Below, piece by piece: positions 1-7,573 of a DNA stretch of 11,985 bases. The DNA is taken from contig CAYFSC010000089.1 of assembly GCA_964345695.1 (NCBI GenBank), forward strand, positions 1-11,985. The letters run 5' to 3'. The notes under the pieces are model-generated. The model was not told the origin of the DNA, searched no databases, and saw nothing but the letters and a program-made list of their open reading frames with translations. The position numbers and the translations under genes are program-made. Each line of letters begins with the position of its first letter. The stretch's first letter is position 1. Source of the stretch: CAYFSC01 sp964345695 (GTDB lineage Bacteria; Bacteroidota; Rhodothermia; Rhodothermales; Salinibacteraceae).

Positions 1-17
1 TTTCCTTTTCCCTCCCT

Positions 18-431
18 ATGGAAGCAACTTCTCCCCATACCGATCGCTCGGCCAAGAACGTCCTCGGCACCCCACTGCAAACCTGCTCCGTCGATCCGAA
101 AACGGGATTTTACCGCGACGGATGCTGCCACACCGGACCGCAGGACCGTGGCCTTCATACGGTGTGTGCAAAAATGACCGCCGAGTTCCTGCAATTTACC
201 AAGGCGCAAGGCAATGACCTGAGCACCCCGCGGCCTGCTCTTAACTTTCCCGGCCTGGATCCTGGCGACCAATGGTGCCTGTGCGCAGCACGCTGGCAGG
301 AAGCCCTGGAAGCGGGCGTCGCCCCGCCCGTCCACTTGCAAGCCACCCACCAGCAGGCCCTTTCGGTGGTGGACCTGCAGGATCTGAAAGACCACGCCCT
401 CGACGACGCCTCCTCGACCGACGAATCTTGA
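18..431 (+). CDS. DUF2237 family protein
   Basis: A 137-residue protein matching the small cysteine-rich DUF2237 (COG3651) family, whose biochemical role is unknown. Nearly the whole length carries family hallmarks: NVLGTPL at 14-20, TGFYRDGCC at 29-37, GLHTVCA at 45-51, GNDLSTPRP at 65-73, FPGL then GDQWCLCAARW at 83-93, and EAGVAPPV at 98-105. Six cysteines (23, 36, 37, 50, 87, 89) suggest metal binding or disulfides, but that is inference. There is no signal peptide or membrane segment, so it is probably cytoplasmic. The C-terminus past residue 128 is a short acidic tail outside the conserved core, in keeping with a halophile-like proteome. The ATG at 18 follows a pyrimidine-rich leader without a Shine-Dalgarno sequence. 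It starts 17 bases from the window edge, so any upstream operon partner cannot be seen. Family assignment is secure; function is not. Confidence 0.9.
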   Translation: MEATSPHTDRSAKNVLGTPLQTCSVDPKTGFYRDGCCHTGPQDRGLHTVCAKMTAEFLQFTKAQGNDLSTPRPALNFPGLDPGDQWCLCAARWQEALEAGVAPPVHLQATHQQALSVVDLQDLKDHALDDASSTDES

Positions 432-661
432 GGGGGCGCAGGCGCGATCCACAGCGGTGAATGAGGTGCCCGATCTTGTGGAGACTGGAATAGTTTTCGC
501 GGCCAGCAGGGCACGAACCATCAGGCCCAGGTTTGCTCCCGCTCACCGCGAGCCGTCCGCCCTCCGAACGCAGGCGTCTGTGCAGCTCGTCGCGGGGGAG
601 AACTCCTCGGGACCGTACTGAGCCCCTGCCGTCGACCGTTCTGAATCGGACGCTACCGCCC

Positions 662-1849
662 ATGCTTTCCCCCACAAACGTGTCGGATTATCAGTTTCAC
701 CTCTACACCGCCCTTTCGCACCTCCCCTGGCCGCGGTCGTACATCGGAAAGATTGTTTTTGCCGCCTTCGCCGGGACCCACGTTCCCTTGGCCTGCGCCG
801 TCATCTACATGGTGCTGTCCCAGTTTCCGATGGCACAAGCCCTTCCGATTCTCGGCGTAATCTTCGTCGCAACGCTGGTCGGCACCGGGCTGGCGGTGTG
901 GACGCTCTACAGCCTCCTCGCCCCCGTGCAGAAGACCACCAACGCGCTGGAGTCTTACGTTGACGACCGTGCACTGCCGGCCTTGCCCACCGACTTCAAC
1001 GACCGCGCAGGGCTTCTGATGCGCCACACCCAGCGCACGCTTACCCACCTGGACGCGCTTCTGCAGTTTAAGTCGCGAATGCTGGGCGTGGTCTCGCACG
1101 ACGCCCGGGGCTCCGCCCACAGCATTCTTGTGGCCGCCGAAGCCATCGCTGACCAGGTCGACTCCGGCAACCCCGACATCAAGCTGATGCGCTCCCTGGC
1201 CGACCACATCGAGACGGCCGTCCATTACCAGCTTGACATCACCAGCTCCCTTCTTGAAGTGGCCCGATACGGCGAGGGCAAGCTGACGCTCGATGCCTCG
1301 GAAGAGCCTTTAGAGGCCGTTATGGACCGCGTGGCGAAGAACATGCGCACCCATGCCCTGAAGCGGAATCATCAATTCGACGTGTCCATCAACGCGCCGC
1401 ACGATCTGGTTCTGAACACCGACGTGCAGAAGCTGGAGCAGGTGCTGAGCAACCTTGTCAGCAACGCCATCAAGTACACTCCCGAGGGGGGCCGCATCGG
1501 CTTTCAGGTCGCCGTCAACGACGAGCGGATCGACTTTAGGGTGAGCGACACCGGCCCCGGCATTGCGGACGGTGTTCTGGAGGACCTGTTTGAGGCCTAC
1601 GAGCGGGGCGACGCCGAGGATGAGGACGACGGGAGTGCCGGCTTGGGCCTCTGGATCTGCCGCACCTTCACCGACGTGCTGGGCGGCCGCCTCTACCCCG
1701 AATGCACGACCGAGGACGGCAGCACGTTTGTCGTGTCGTTCGACTTCGACACCCTGACGACCGATCGGCACGAGCCGACCCCCGAAACGGTGAGCACGCC
1801 GATGCTCGACGGGGATGCGCTCCCCTCTTCTTCCCGGGTGGATTTGTAA
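662..1849 (+). CDS. membrane sensor histidine kinase, no adjacent response regulator
   Basis: A 395-residue sensor kinase that should autophosphorylate on histidine and pass the phosphate to a response regulator. Two membrane helices lie at about 27-52 and 60-86, joined by a very short loop, so there is no large extracytoplasmic sensor. A HAMP-like linker (about 86-140) leads to the dimerisation domain, with the H-box SHDARGS and phospho-acceptor His146. The ATPase domain has N-box asparagines 264 and 268 (SNLVSNAIKY), G1 box DTGPGI (Asp296) and G2 box GLGL at 327-330. An acidic run (317-323) sits in the ATP lid just before G2. The H-box lacks the usual proline. The frame is open back to a TTG at 533, but those 43 residues are arginine/proline-rich and look non-coding, so the ATG at 662 was chosen; it has no Shine-Dalgarno sequence. 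The gene downstream is convergent and no response regulator is in the window, so the partner is unknown. Confidence 0.88.
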   Translation: MLSPTNVSDYQFHLYTALSHLPWPRSYIGKIVFAAFAGTHVPLACAVIYMVLSQFPMAQALPILGVIFVATLVGTGLAVWTLYSLLAPVQKTTNALESYVDDRALPALPTDFNDRAGLLMRHTQRTLTHLDALLQFKSRMLGVVSHDARGSAHSILVAAEAIADQVDSGNPDIKLMRSLADHIETAVHYQLDITSSLLEVARYGEGKLTLDASEEPLEAVMDRVAKNMRTHALKRNHQFDVSINAPHDLVLNTDVQKLEQVLSNLVSNAIKYTPEGGRIGFQVAVNDERIDFRVSDTGPGIADGVLEDLFEAYERGDAEDEDDGSAGLGLWICRTFTDVLGGRLYPECTTEDGSTFVVSFDFDTLTTDRHEPTPETVSTPMLDGDALPSSSRVDL

Positions 1850-1853
1850 CGCC

Positions 1854-1943
1854 GGTGCACTTCTGTAAGGGAAAGTGTGCCCTGCGGCCTGCCCCCCCAC
1901 CCGGATCGGCATGTCGCCAGCGGTCCGGCACCGGACGGCCGCT
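1854..1943. other. two small hairpins between convergent genes
   Basis: The 93 bp between the kinase stop and the DUF5686 protein stop hold two inverted repeats. The first pairs 1854-1862 with 1873-1881 (9 pairs, two of them G-U, loop of 10). The second pairs GTCCGG at 1923-1928 with CCGGAC at 1931-1936; flanking AGCG (1919-1922) and CGCT (1940-1943) can extend it across a 3-base bulge. Neither is followed by a T-run on either strand, so they are not canonical intrinsic terminators. Position between two converging stops makes a transcript-end role plausible but unproven. Confidence 0.25.
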
Positions 1944-4381
1944 CAAAAGAGGTTGACGGTTCCTATGCCAAGTGTGAACCCGGGCTCGTCGAGCCGGACG
2001 GTACCGCTCACCTCCAGGATCCCGAGCACACCGTTCAAGGAGGCTCCCACTTCGTGATGCCAGTCCTGCGAGTCGCTCAGGAACGGATTGCGCTGTCGGA
2101 GTTCTGCCAGGCGGGCAGCGTCGAACCACGAGCGGACGTGCCCTCCGTGCACACTGAGTCCCAGTCGCCGATCGGCCAGCCCCATAAGACCGACTCGTTC
2201 AAACGGAAGCGATCGAAAGTGGTGCTCCCAGAAGATTCCCAGACTTTGCTCTCCCTGGTAGGCCCGCTCGTCCAAGGTGTGCATCTCCCCCAGCGCGGTG
2301 ACGGCCAGCCCGCCCACCGCGTGCGCCCGCACGAGAGGCAGCGTGCCGGTGAAGGTTCCTCCTTGCACATGCAGCCACAACTGGTTGGGTCGCAGGCGCC
2401 GCTGGAAAAAGGTTGGCAGACGCACCTCCGCCGCGGCCGCAAAGCGCGTGAAGTCGGCGTCACTGTCCAGCAGCTCCGGATCTGAGTGCTCGACAGTCAG
2501 TGCCACCCGGTGATGGGATCCGGTGCCGAACAGCTCCGGAGCATCCCCCCACACGATGCGCCCGCCAACAGATCGGAGGTCCTGGTCTCGGACGCGCGGG
2601 TTCAGACGCAGGCGCGTCGTTTCGCCGAACAGATCGTAGTCGGTGTTCTTGGCAACCGGAGCAACGTCTTCGCTCGTGACCTGCAATTGTACGGAAAGGT
2701 CGAGCGACGAGAATGTCCGTTGCACGGAGCCGCGCATCCGCTCGGTGCCGTAGTAGTCGAAATTGTCACCATCGGCCGAGAGGGCGGCCAAGCTGTTCTC
2801 AATCTCGGCAGGACCGCTCACCTGTCCCGTGAAGGCATTGGCGCCGTAGCGCGGGCGAATGCCAAAATCATAACGCGCGCCCAGTGTCCAGGCCGCCTCT
2901 GGCCCCAACGCAAGACGGGCGCGTCCGCCGTAGCTCCAGGCAAAAGGGCTCCGGGCGGCTGTGTTGTAGGCGCTCCGTCCCTCCACCGAAAGGCGGCCCA
3001 GATCCAGCGAGAGTCGGCCTCCGAGGTGGCCCCCCTCCACACGGTTGTACCGGAGGCGGGGCGTGAGGGAGGCCCACTCGGGGAAGAGGACCGGGCGGTC
3101 CTCACCGTCGTCCTCGCCGCCAACATTCCCGAGACGTGCGAGCAGACCGGTCGGTTCGAAGGCCTTCTCCATGGTCTGCGTGCTGTCGATCTGGGCGTAG
3201 GCCTCACGTTCGGCGCGGGAGAGCGGCACCACCGTTCCCTCTGTACGGAACGTGTCTGCCCGCGTCGCTTCCGGCTGCAGGGACCGCTGCTCGGCGATCG
3301 CCGCCGAATCCACCTGCACCGTTCGGCCGGAATCGAAAAGAGAATCGGGCACGGGTGCGTTTACAGCGTAGTTGCTGAGGCGTGAGACCTGGTCGATGCG
3401 AAGAGTGGGCACCTGCAGCAGCGCCCCCAGACCGACATCCACCACATACCGCGCTCGGTAGTCTACCGGCAGCCAGAACGGGCCGCCGAAGCTGGAAAAC
3501 TGCTGCTGTAACGTGACCTCGCGCAAGTCGACCCCACGCGGAAAGCGCACGGCCCGGGTCGGCTCCAGGCGGGCTTCAAGAAGAGCGTACACCGAATCAA
3601 GAACAGAAACCTGGCCGCGAAAGCCCACGAGCGTCCGACGCTCGGGCTCAACACGAATGTCGTACACCCGCCGTCCATTGCGTGCCCGCACGGAGTCGAG
3701 CGTAAAGCGATACCGCTCCACGGCGTCCGGGTGTGTGACGCCGACGAGCCGGTGTTCGAAGAGCTCCACGTCGTCAGCGTAGAGATTTTCAACTGTGGCC
3801 GCGGCCGGAAGCGCATCGATCTCCAGATTCTCCGTCTGGCGTCGCTCCTTCACGATCTCTCGCGTCCCCTCGTCGCGTCGCCAGAAGGCCGCTGTGCGAG
3901 ACTCGGCGATCGAGACGATGCCGGAATCGTTCGCGAACGTGAAGCGGTTATACGCATCCACGGTATAGGTTCGCAGCGAGTCCCACCACTCCTGCTTCCG
4001 CTCCACAACTTTCCGCATGACGTTCTCGGCAAAGTCCTCGCCGGTCACCACCACTTCATCCATGCGCACCGTGGAGGGGGACAGCTGAAAACGGGGGCGC
4101 GCCGAGGGATCAGCGATTCGGCGCCGTGCGGTTTCGTAGCCGATGAAGCGGACGACCAGCGTAACCGGCAGCGAGTCGACGCGGAGGGCGTACCGGCCTT
4201 CCGCATTGGTGATGGTCCCCTGGTACGTATCCTGCACCTGCACGGTGGCCGACGGGAGCGGCTCGCCTGTGGCGGCGTCGGTGACCGTACCGCGAAGGAC
4301 CGGTTGCGCAGTCCCAGAACGGGCGGCCGTAACCGCGAGACAGGCGAAAAGCGCGAGACAGGCAAAGACACGGAGTCGCAT
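1943..4381 (-). CDS. DUF5686-type outer-membrane protein with carboxypeptidase-regulatory-like domain
   Basis: An 812-residue exported protein of the Bacteroidota DUF5686 family, about the usual family length. Residues 1 to about 25 are a signal peptide (MRLRVFACLALFACLAV). A beta-sandwich CarboxypepD_reg-like domain follows at about 28-115, with GTVTDAATGEPLPSATV, NAEGRY, FIGYE and the closing VVVTG, as in SusC-like and DUF5686 proteins. The remainder is strand-rich and ends in NLF; a C-terminal phenylalanine is typical of outer-membrane barrels. The biochemical role is unknown, and there is no TonB plug or peptidase motif. The frame extends to a GTG at 4426, but that adds 15 residues, two of them glutamates, ahead of the signal peptide, so the ATG at 4381 was preferred. 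It is the last gene of a probable four-gene operon, 90 bp after the small cytochrome-like lipoprotein. Confidence 0.85.
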   Translation of the reverse strand: MRLRVFACLALFACLAVTAARSGTAQPVLRGTVTDAATGEPLPSATVQVQDTYQGTITNAEGRYALRVDSLPVTLVVRFIGYETARRRIADPSARPRFQLSPSTVRMDEVVVTGEDFAENVMRKVVERKQEWWDSLRTYTVDAYNRFTFANDSGIVSIAESRTAAFWRRDEGTREIVKERRQTENLEIDALPAAATVENLYADDVELFEHRLVGVTHPDAVERYRFTLDSVRARNGRRVYDIRVEPERRTLVGFRGQVSVLDSVYALLEARLEPTRAVRFPRGVDLREVTLQQQFSSFGGPFWLPVDYRARYVVDVGLGALLQVPTLRIDQVSRLSNYAVNAPVPDSLFDSGRTVQVDSAAIAEQRSLQPEATRADTFRTEGTVVPLSRAEREAYAQIDSTQTMEKAFEPTGLLARLGNVGGEDDGEDRPVLFPEWASLTPRLRYNRVEGGHLGGRLSLDLGRLSVEGRSAYNTAARSPFAWSYGGRARLALGPEAAWTLGARYDFGIRPRYGANAFTGQVSGPAEIENSLAALSADGDNFDYYGTERMRGSVQRTFSSLDLSVQLQVTSEDVAPVAKNTDYDLFGETTRLRLNPRVRDQDLRSVGGRIVWGDAPELFGTGSHHRVALTVEHSDPELLDSDADFTRFAAAAEVRLPTFFQRRLRPNQLWLHVQGGTFTGTLPLVRAHAVGGLAVTALGEMHTLDERAYQGEQSLGIFWEHHFRSLPFERVGLMGLADRRLGLSVHGGHVRSWFDAARLAELRQRNPFLSDSQDWHHEVGASLNGVLGILEVSGTVRLDEPGFTLGIGTVNLF

Positions 4382-4471
4382 ACGTTCAAGCCATAGAATT
4401 GGCGGAATGTCGGAGCCCTCTTCCACGACTGCCTTTCCCCGAATGTTACGCTGTACTTCGGAGGCGTCGCC

Positions 4472-4918
4472 TCAATTCTCCGGGGCTCCGTTCGCAATCC
4501 ACTTACGTAGCGCGTTGATCTCCTCCTGAGACAGCGGCTCCCGACCGAGCGGCATCCGCTGGCCCACGATGCTGGACCGGCCCTCGATCTTGTGGATGAG
4601 ATAACTCCTGTCCGGATTTCCGGGCTCCACGCGGTCGAGTTCTGGACGCTCGTTGCTCGGCACATTGACGACGTTGTCGTGCGTCTCTCCCGCACTGAGA
4701 TTCATGCCCTGCTGCGGATTCGGTCCGGCGTGGCACCCCGACAGGGCACAGTTTGTGCTCAAAATATTCGTCTGGATGCTACTCAGGGTCGGTCGCAGTC
4801 CGTTGTCAGTCCCGACGGGATCGGCGTGTTCACAGGCCACGGTTCCGATTCCCAGCAGCAGGCATGCTGCTGCAACGCCCCACGTGAATCGTAAATGTCG
4901 AAATAAGACGGTGTGCAT
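4472..4918 (-). CDS. small cytochrome-c-like lipoprotein with C-X4-CH motif
   Basis: A 148-residue probable lipoprotein. The N-terminus has a basic segment, a hydrophobic run (about 14-27) and Cys29 in the context GTVAC, an acceptable though not ideal lipobox. The mature part resembles planctomycete/Bacteroidota-type cytochrome c domains: STNCALSGCHAG with Cys57, Cys62 and His63, then GMNLS, PGNPDRSYLIHKI and RMPLG with Met122 as possible distal haem ligand, closing with an EEINALRKWI helix. The haem-type motif is C-X4-CH, two residues longer than the standard C-X2-CH. Its domain is clearly homologous to the one in the gene just upstream. The likely role is periplasmic or membrane-anchored electron transfer, if haem is bound. 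The ATG at 4918 gives the most normal signal peptide; the ATG at 4942 and the GTG at 4984 are in-frame alternatives. The stop overlaps a small hairpin (4461-4473) with no T-run after it. Confidence 0.75.
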   Translation of the reverse strand: MHTVLFRHLRFTWGVAAACLLLGIGTVACEHADPVGTDNGLRPTLSSIQTNILSTNCALSGCHAGPNPQQGMNLSAGETHDNVVNVPSNERPELDRVEPGNPDRSYLIHKIEGRSSIVGQRMPLGREPLSQEEINALRKWIANGAPEN

Positions 4919-4990
4919 ACGTCGACGTGAACGGTAATCCATAGAGAAATACGACCTGGACAATCCGGCCCGGCGCTCAAACACCGGATT

Positions 4991-6253
4991 CTAGAAATTC
5001 AGGACGCGGTAGATATTGAAGCCGAGGCGGAAGTCCCCGTCGAAGAAATCTTGGATGTCGAGGTCGCCGCCGCGAAGGGACTGGTCGGTGGTGACGCCAA
5101 CGGAATTGCTAATGACGACCTGAAAGACGTGCCCGCCCACGGCGATCTCAACGCCTCCGCCCCAGCTGTCAAAGCGGTTTTCGTTGCCGAACGTCCGGGT
5201 CCGCACAAACCCGGACAGGATAGGCACCCACTCTGCGAAGAGATTCACGTTGCCATAGACGTGAACCCGTCCGCCGAGCCCAAGCGTCACCAGCACGTTC
5301 TCGTCGTCGACGCCCTCAGCGGGATTGACCGTCACGCCCGGGACGACCATGACGCCGAACCGGTCCCCGATCAGGCGGGCGAGGCTCAGCTGTGCGGTGT
5401 ACTTGACGGCTTCGCTCCGGTACCGGCTCTCCCCTTCCGGAGGGGCCTCCGACACCCAGTTGAGCGTGTTGTGCACACTTACGCCCAGCGGCCACTGTCG
5501 CTCGCCCCACTGCTGGGCGATCTGGTAGTGCGTGCTGAGCTCCACGTTGTCCGACGCATTGCTCCGTCCCAATAGGACCCGGAAGCGGTCGGTAAACGCA
5601 TGCCCGACGCTCAGTTTGATGATGGAACTTCCGTCCAGTCCGTAGAGGGCATCGTATCCCTGATTGACGGTCGGGTTGAACCGATGGCTGATCAGGAACA
5701 GGTGGCTCCCCCCGTCGAGCGACCGGGTCGTGGGCAGATTCATCAACCGCCATCCGTTAAAGGGAAACGCGGCGGGTTTCTTCGACGAGGCCATGCGCCG
5801 CTCGTCTTCTTCTTCCAAGTTTGTGATCCACTGTCGAATGGTGGAAATCTCGTCGTCAGACAGTGGGTCCCCAACGAGCGGCATGGCCGCCCCCTCGATG
5901 TTCGCCCGACGCTCAATCTTGTGAACGAGATAGCTGCTGTCCGGCTTTCCGGGATGGACGCGAAGCAGATGCGGTTTTTCCTGGCTCGGCTGTCCGACGA
6001 TGGACTCGTAAAACTGGTTTGGGCTCAGGTTCATTCCCTCCTGCGGGCTGGGTCCGGCGTGGCATCCGGCCCGGGCGCAGCCCTCGGCAAAAATCGACTG
6101 GACGCGCCTTTCCAACTGCTCGACCGGCGGGGTGGGCGGCTCCTGGCCACGGACCGACCGGGAACCGAACCCAAGCACCAACGCCGCCATCAGGAATACG
6201 ACGCCGGGAGCCCGCCGAGGGCGTCGTGGAGAAAGCAAGGGCAAGGCGACCAT
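4991..6253 (-). CDS. cytochrome-c-like domain fused to DUF5777 outer-membrane beta-barrel
   Basis: A 420-residue exported fusion. The signal peptide has basic RRPRR, hydrophobic VVFLMAALVLGFG and a likely cleavage near residue 36 (VRG-QE). Residues about 45-148 form a cytochrome-c-like domain with GCARAGCHAG (Cys59, Cys64, His65; C-X4-CH spacing), GMNLS, PGKPDSSYLVHKI and AAMPL (Met124, possible distal ligand). After an acidic/charged linker (EEEDERR), residues about 165-420 match DUF5777, a Bacteroidota beta-barrel family: LFLISHRFNPTVNQGYDALY, YGLDGSS and LLGRSNASDN. The chain ends in VLNF with a terminal phenylalanine, as in outer-membrane proteins. It probably places a haem domain on the periplasmic side of an outer-membrane barrel; haem binding is inferred. 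The ATG at 6322 would add 23 residues ahead of the signal peptide and was rejected. Gaps are 81 bp to the upstream gene and 72 bp to the chosen start of the next. Confidence 0.82.
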   Translation of the reverse strand: MVALPLLSPRRPRRAPGVVFLMAALVLGFGSRSVRGQEPPTPPVEQLERRVQSIFAEGCARAGCHAGPSPQEGMNLSPNQFYESIVGQPSQEKPHLLRVHPGKPDSSYLVHKIERRANIEGAAMPLVGDPLSDDEISTIRQWITNLEEEDERRMASSKKPAAFPFNGWRLMNLPTTRSLDGGSHLFLISHRFNPTVNQGYDALYGLDGSSIIKLSVGHAFTDRFRVLLGRSNASDNVELSTHYQIAQQWGERQWPLGVSVHNTLNWVSEAPPEGESRYRSEAVKYTAQLSLARLIGDRFGVMVVPGVTVNPAEGVDDENVLVTLGLGGRVHVYGNVNLFAEWVPILSGFVRTRTFGNENRFDSWGGGVEIAVGGHVFQVVISNSVGVTTDQSLRGGDLDIQDFFDGDFRLGFNIYRVLNF

Positions 6254-6334
6254 GACGTTTTGCTCGTGAAGGCCCCATTCGCAAGACCCCGGACCGGCGA
6301 CGCGGTCCAAGATCTGTTCCATGCATGCGCTGAA

Positions 6335-7468
6335 CTACTCGGCAATGACCAGCTTCCGCGTGTCGGCAAACCGGTCGCCAACGATCCGGACGAAGTACAT
6401 CCCACTGGACAGGCGGTCTCCGTGAACGACGAGGTCATTGATCTGCCCGGACGTCATTCGGCCTTCGAACACGGTTTGCACGTGGCGACCCAGGGCGTCA
6501 TAGACGTTGACGCGGACCGTCTGGCTCGACTGGACGGCAAGGGTAAACTGCGCCGGTCCCCTGCTCGGATTGGGGCGCAGGTCCGACAGAACGCGCGTCT
6601 CTCGGAGGTTGACGGCGACTTCGACCGTCGGGCTGAACTCGAAGCCTCCGCCCACGTCGATCTGCTTCAAGCGAAACACGTGCGTGCCCGGCGGCAGGTC
6701 GGTCACGCGAAAGCGATACTGCTGCGGATCGGGGGTTGTCCCTGCGCCCTCGACGAACCCGAGTGCCGAGAAGGTGTCCTCCGTTTTTCGCTGCACCTCG
6801 AAACCCGCATTGTTCGTCTCGCTGGCCGTGCGCCACGACAGCACCACGTCGGTGTCGTTCGCGAGGGCATCGAACGACGTCAGTTCAACCGGCAGCACGG
6901 TGTTTTGCGCGCCAGGCGTCGGGTTCCCCTCGCCCCAGTCGGAGGCCGCATCGTTCATCGCCGCATCGTCGCCTAGAAACGCGAGGGTGGCTCCGTCTTG
7001 CGGCGCTTCGACGGTCGCTCCCTGGGTCCAGATGCCCGCATCAACCGCGACATCCTCGCGATCAGCGCCGCTCGCCCCCCAGCGAACGTAGTCGATGATG
7101 GTGTCCGAATTGCCAAAGTTGTTCGTGCCGCGGTCATACAGGCCAAGGTCCCCATTGTCCGCGTCCACCTCCCCCCAATCGAGAGCGACGAACTCTCCCG
7201 GGTCGAGGACGAAGTCTCCGTCTCCCGTTTCGTCACTTGCACGGATCGACAGGCTGCCGACCGAGGGATATTGAAAGTTGGCGCAGAGAAGAGCATCCGA
7301 GACATCGACCGGTGCGTTTCCGGTATTCACGAGTTCGAGCCACTGCGATTGCTCGTCCACTTCCGTAATGCGGATGTCGGAAAGGCTCTGCCCGGTGGCG
7401 ATGCCCGTACACAGGCTTAAAAAGACAATTCCTACTGCAGCATAAAGGGGCTGTATCTGTTGCAACAT
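6335..7468 (-). CDS. secreted lamin-tail-domain protein with T9SS type A sorting domain
   Basis: A 377-residue secreted protein. A signal peptide covers about 1-27 (AAVGIVFLSLCTGIATGQ). Residues about 30-189 look like a lamin tail domain (LTD), with IRITEVDEQSQWLELVNTG, FVALDWGEVDADNG, IIDYVRWGA and GNPTPGAQN. A fibronectin-III-like segment (about 193-287) has LPVELTSFDA, VVLSWRTASETNNAGFEVQR and FRLKQID, the usual spacer in Bacteroidota surface proteins. Residues about 294-377 are a type A T9SS sorting domain: LRPNPSRG, VRVNVYDALGRHV, LSSGMYFVRI and a terminal KLVIAE. The product should cross the outer membrane through the type IX system and end up on the cell surface or in the medium. LTD modules are found in extracellular proteins and often sit beside nucleases, but no catalytic domain is present here. 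The ATG at 7468 is favoured because the predicted transcription start (about 7536) falls at the beginning of the longer TTG frame. Confidence 0.88.
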   Translation of the reverse strand: MLQQIQPLYAAVGIVFLSLCTGIATGQSLSDIRITEVDEQSQWLELVNTGNAPVDVSDALLCANFQYPSVGSLSIRASDETGDGDFVLDPGEFVALDWGEVDADNGDLGLYDRGTNNFGNSDTIIDYVRWGASGADREDVAVDAGIWTQGATVEAPQDGATLAFLGDDAAMNDAASDWGEGNPTPGAQNTVLPVELTSFDALANDTDVVLSWRTASETNNAGFEVQRKTEDTFSALGFVEGAGTTPDPQQYRFRVTDLPPGTHVFRLKQIDVGGGFEFSPTVEVAVNLRETRVLSDLRPNPSRGPAQFTLAVQSSQTVRVNVYDALGRHVQTVFEGRMTSGQINDLVVHGDRLSSGMYFVRIVGDRFADTRKLVIAE

Positions 7469-7542
7469 AAGAGTTTGCGGACCATTTTTGAAGGTGTATG
7501 CGGGAAAAGGCGACATACGCATCCGCAATAGGGTCAATTTTG

Positions 7543-7571
7543 AATATAGAAAGGAGAAGGTGGCTTGTCAA
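7543..7571 (-). promoter_or_regulatory. sigma70-like promoter of the envelope operon
   Basis: Read on the minus strand, a perfect -35 TTGACA (7571-7566) and a five-of-six -10 TATATT (7548-7543) are separated by exactly 17 bp. Transcription would begin near 7536, giving a leader of about 68 nt before the ATG at 7468. The surrounding DNA is much more AT-rich than the rest of the window. The match to the standard Bacteroidota -7 motif (TAnnTTTG) is poorer than to the sigma70 consensus. Confidence 0.6.
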
Positions 7572-7573
7572 TG

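Noticed and set aside
491..498. TAGTTTTC as a Bacteroidota-type -7 element upstream of the histidine kinase
   Set aside because: The element is close to TAnnTTTG, but no -33 TTG is at the proper distance, so it is probably chance.
533..661. Extended N-terminus of the histidine kinase from a TTG
   Set aside because: The added 43 residues are arginine/proline/serine-rich and unlike the rest of the kinase; the ATG at 662 places the two membrane helices at a normal distance from the start.
2486..3385. A 299-codon plus-strand open frame inside the DUF5686 gene
   Set aside because: It is antisense to a strand-rich outer-membrane protein, with no recognisable motif.
4461..4473. GAGGCG/CGCCTC hairpin at the stop of the cytochrome-like lipoprotein as a terminator
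   Set aside because: The stem is short, overlaps the stop codon and has no T-run; it is unlikely to end transcription before the next co-directional gene.
5600..6976. A 458-codon plus-strand open frame across the cytochrome-barrel and lamin-tail genes
   Set aside because: It spans two well-supported minus-strand genes and their intergenic gap and shows no domain or signal peptide; it is a compositional shadow.
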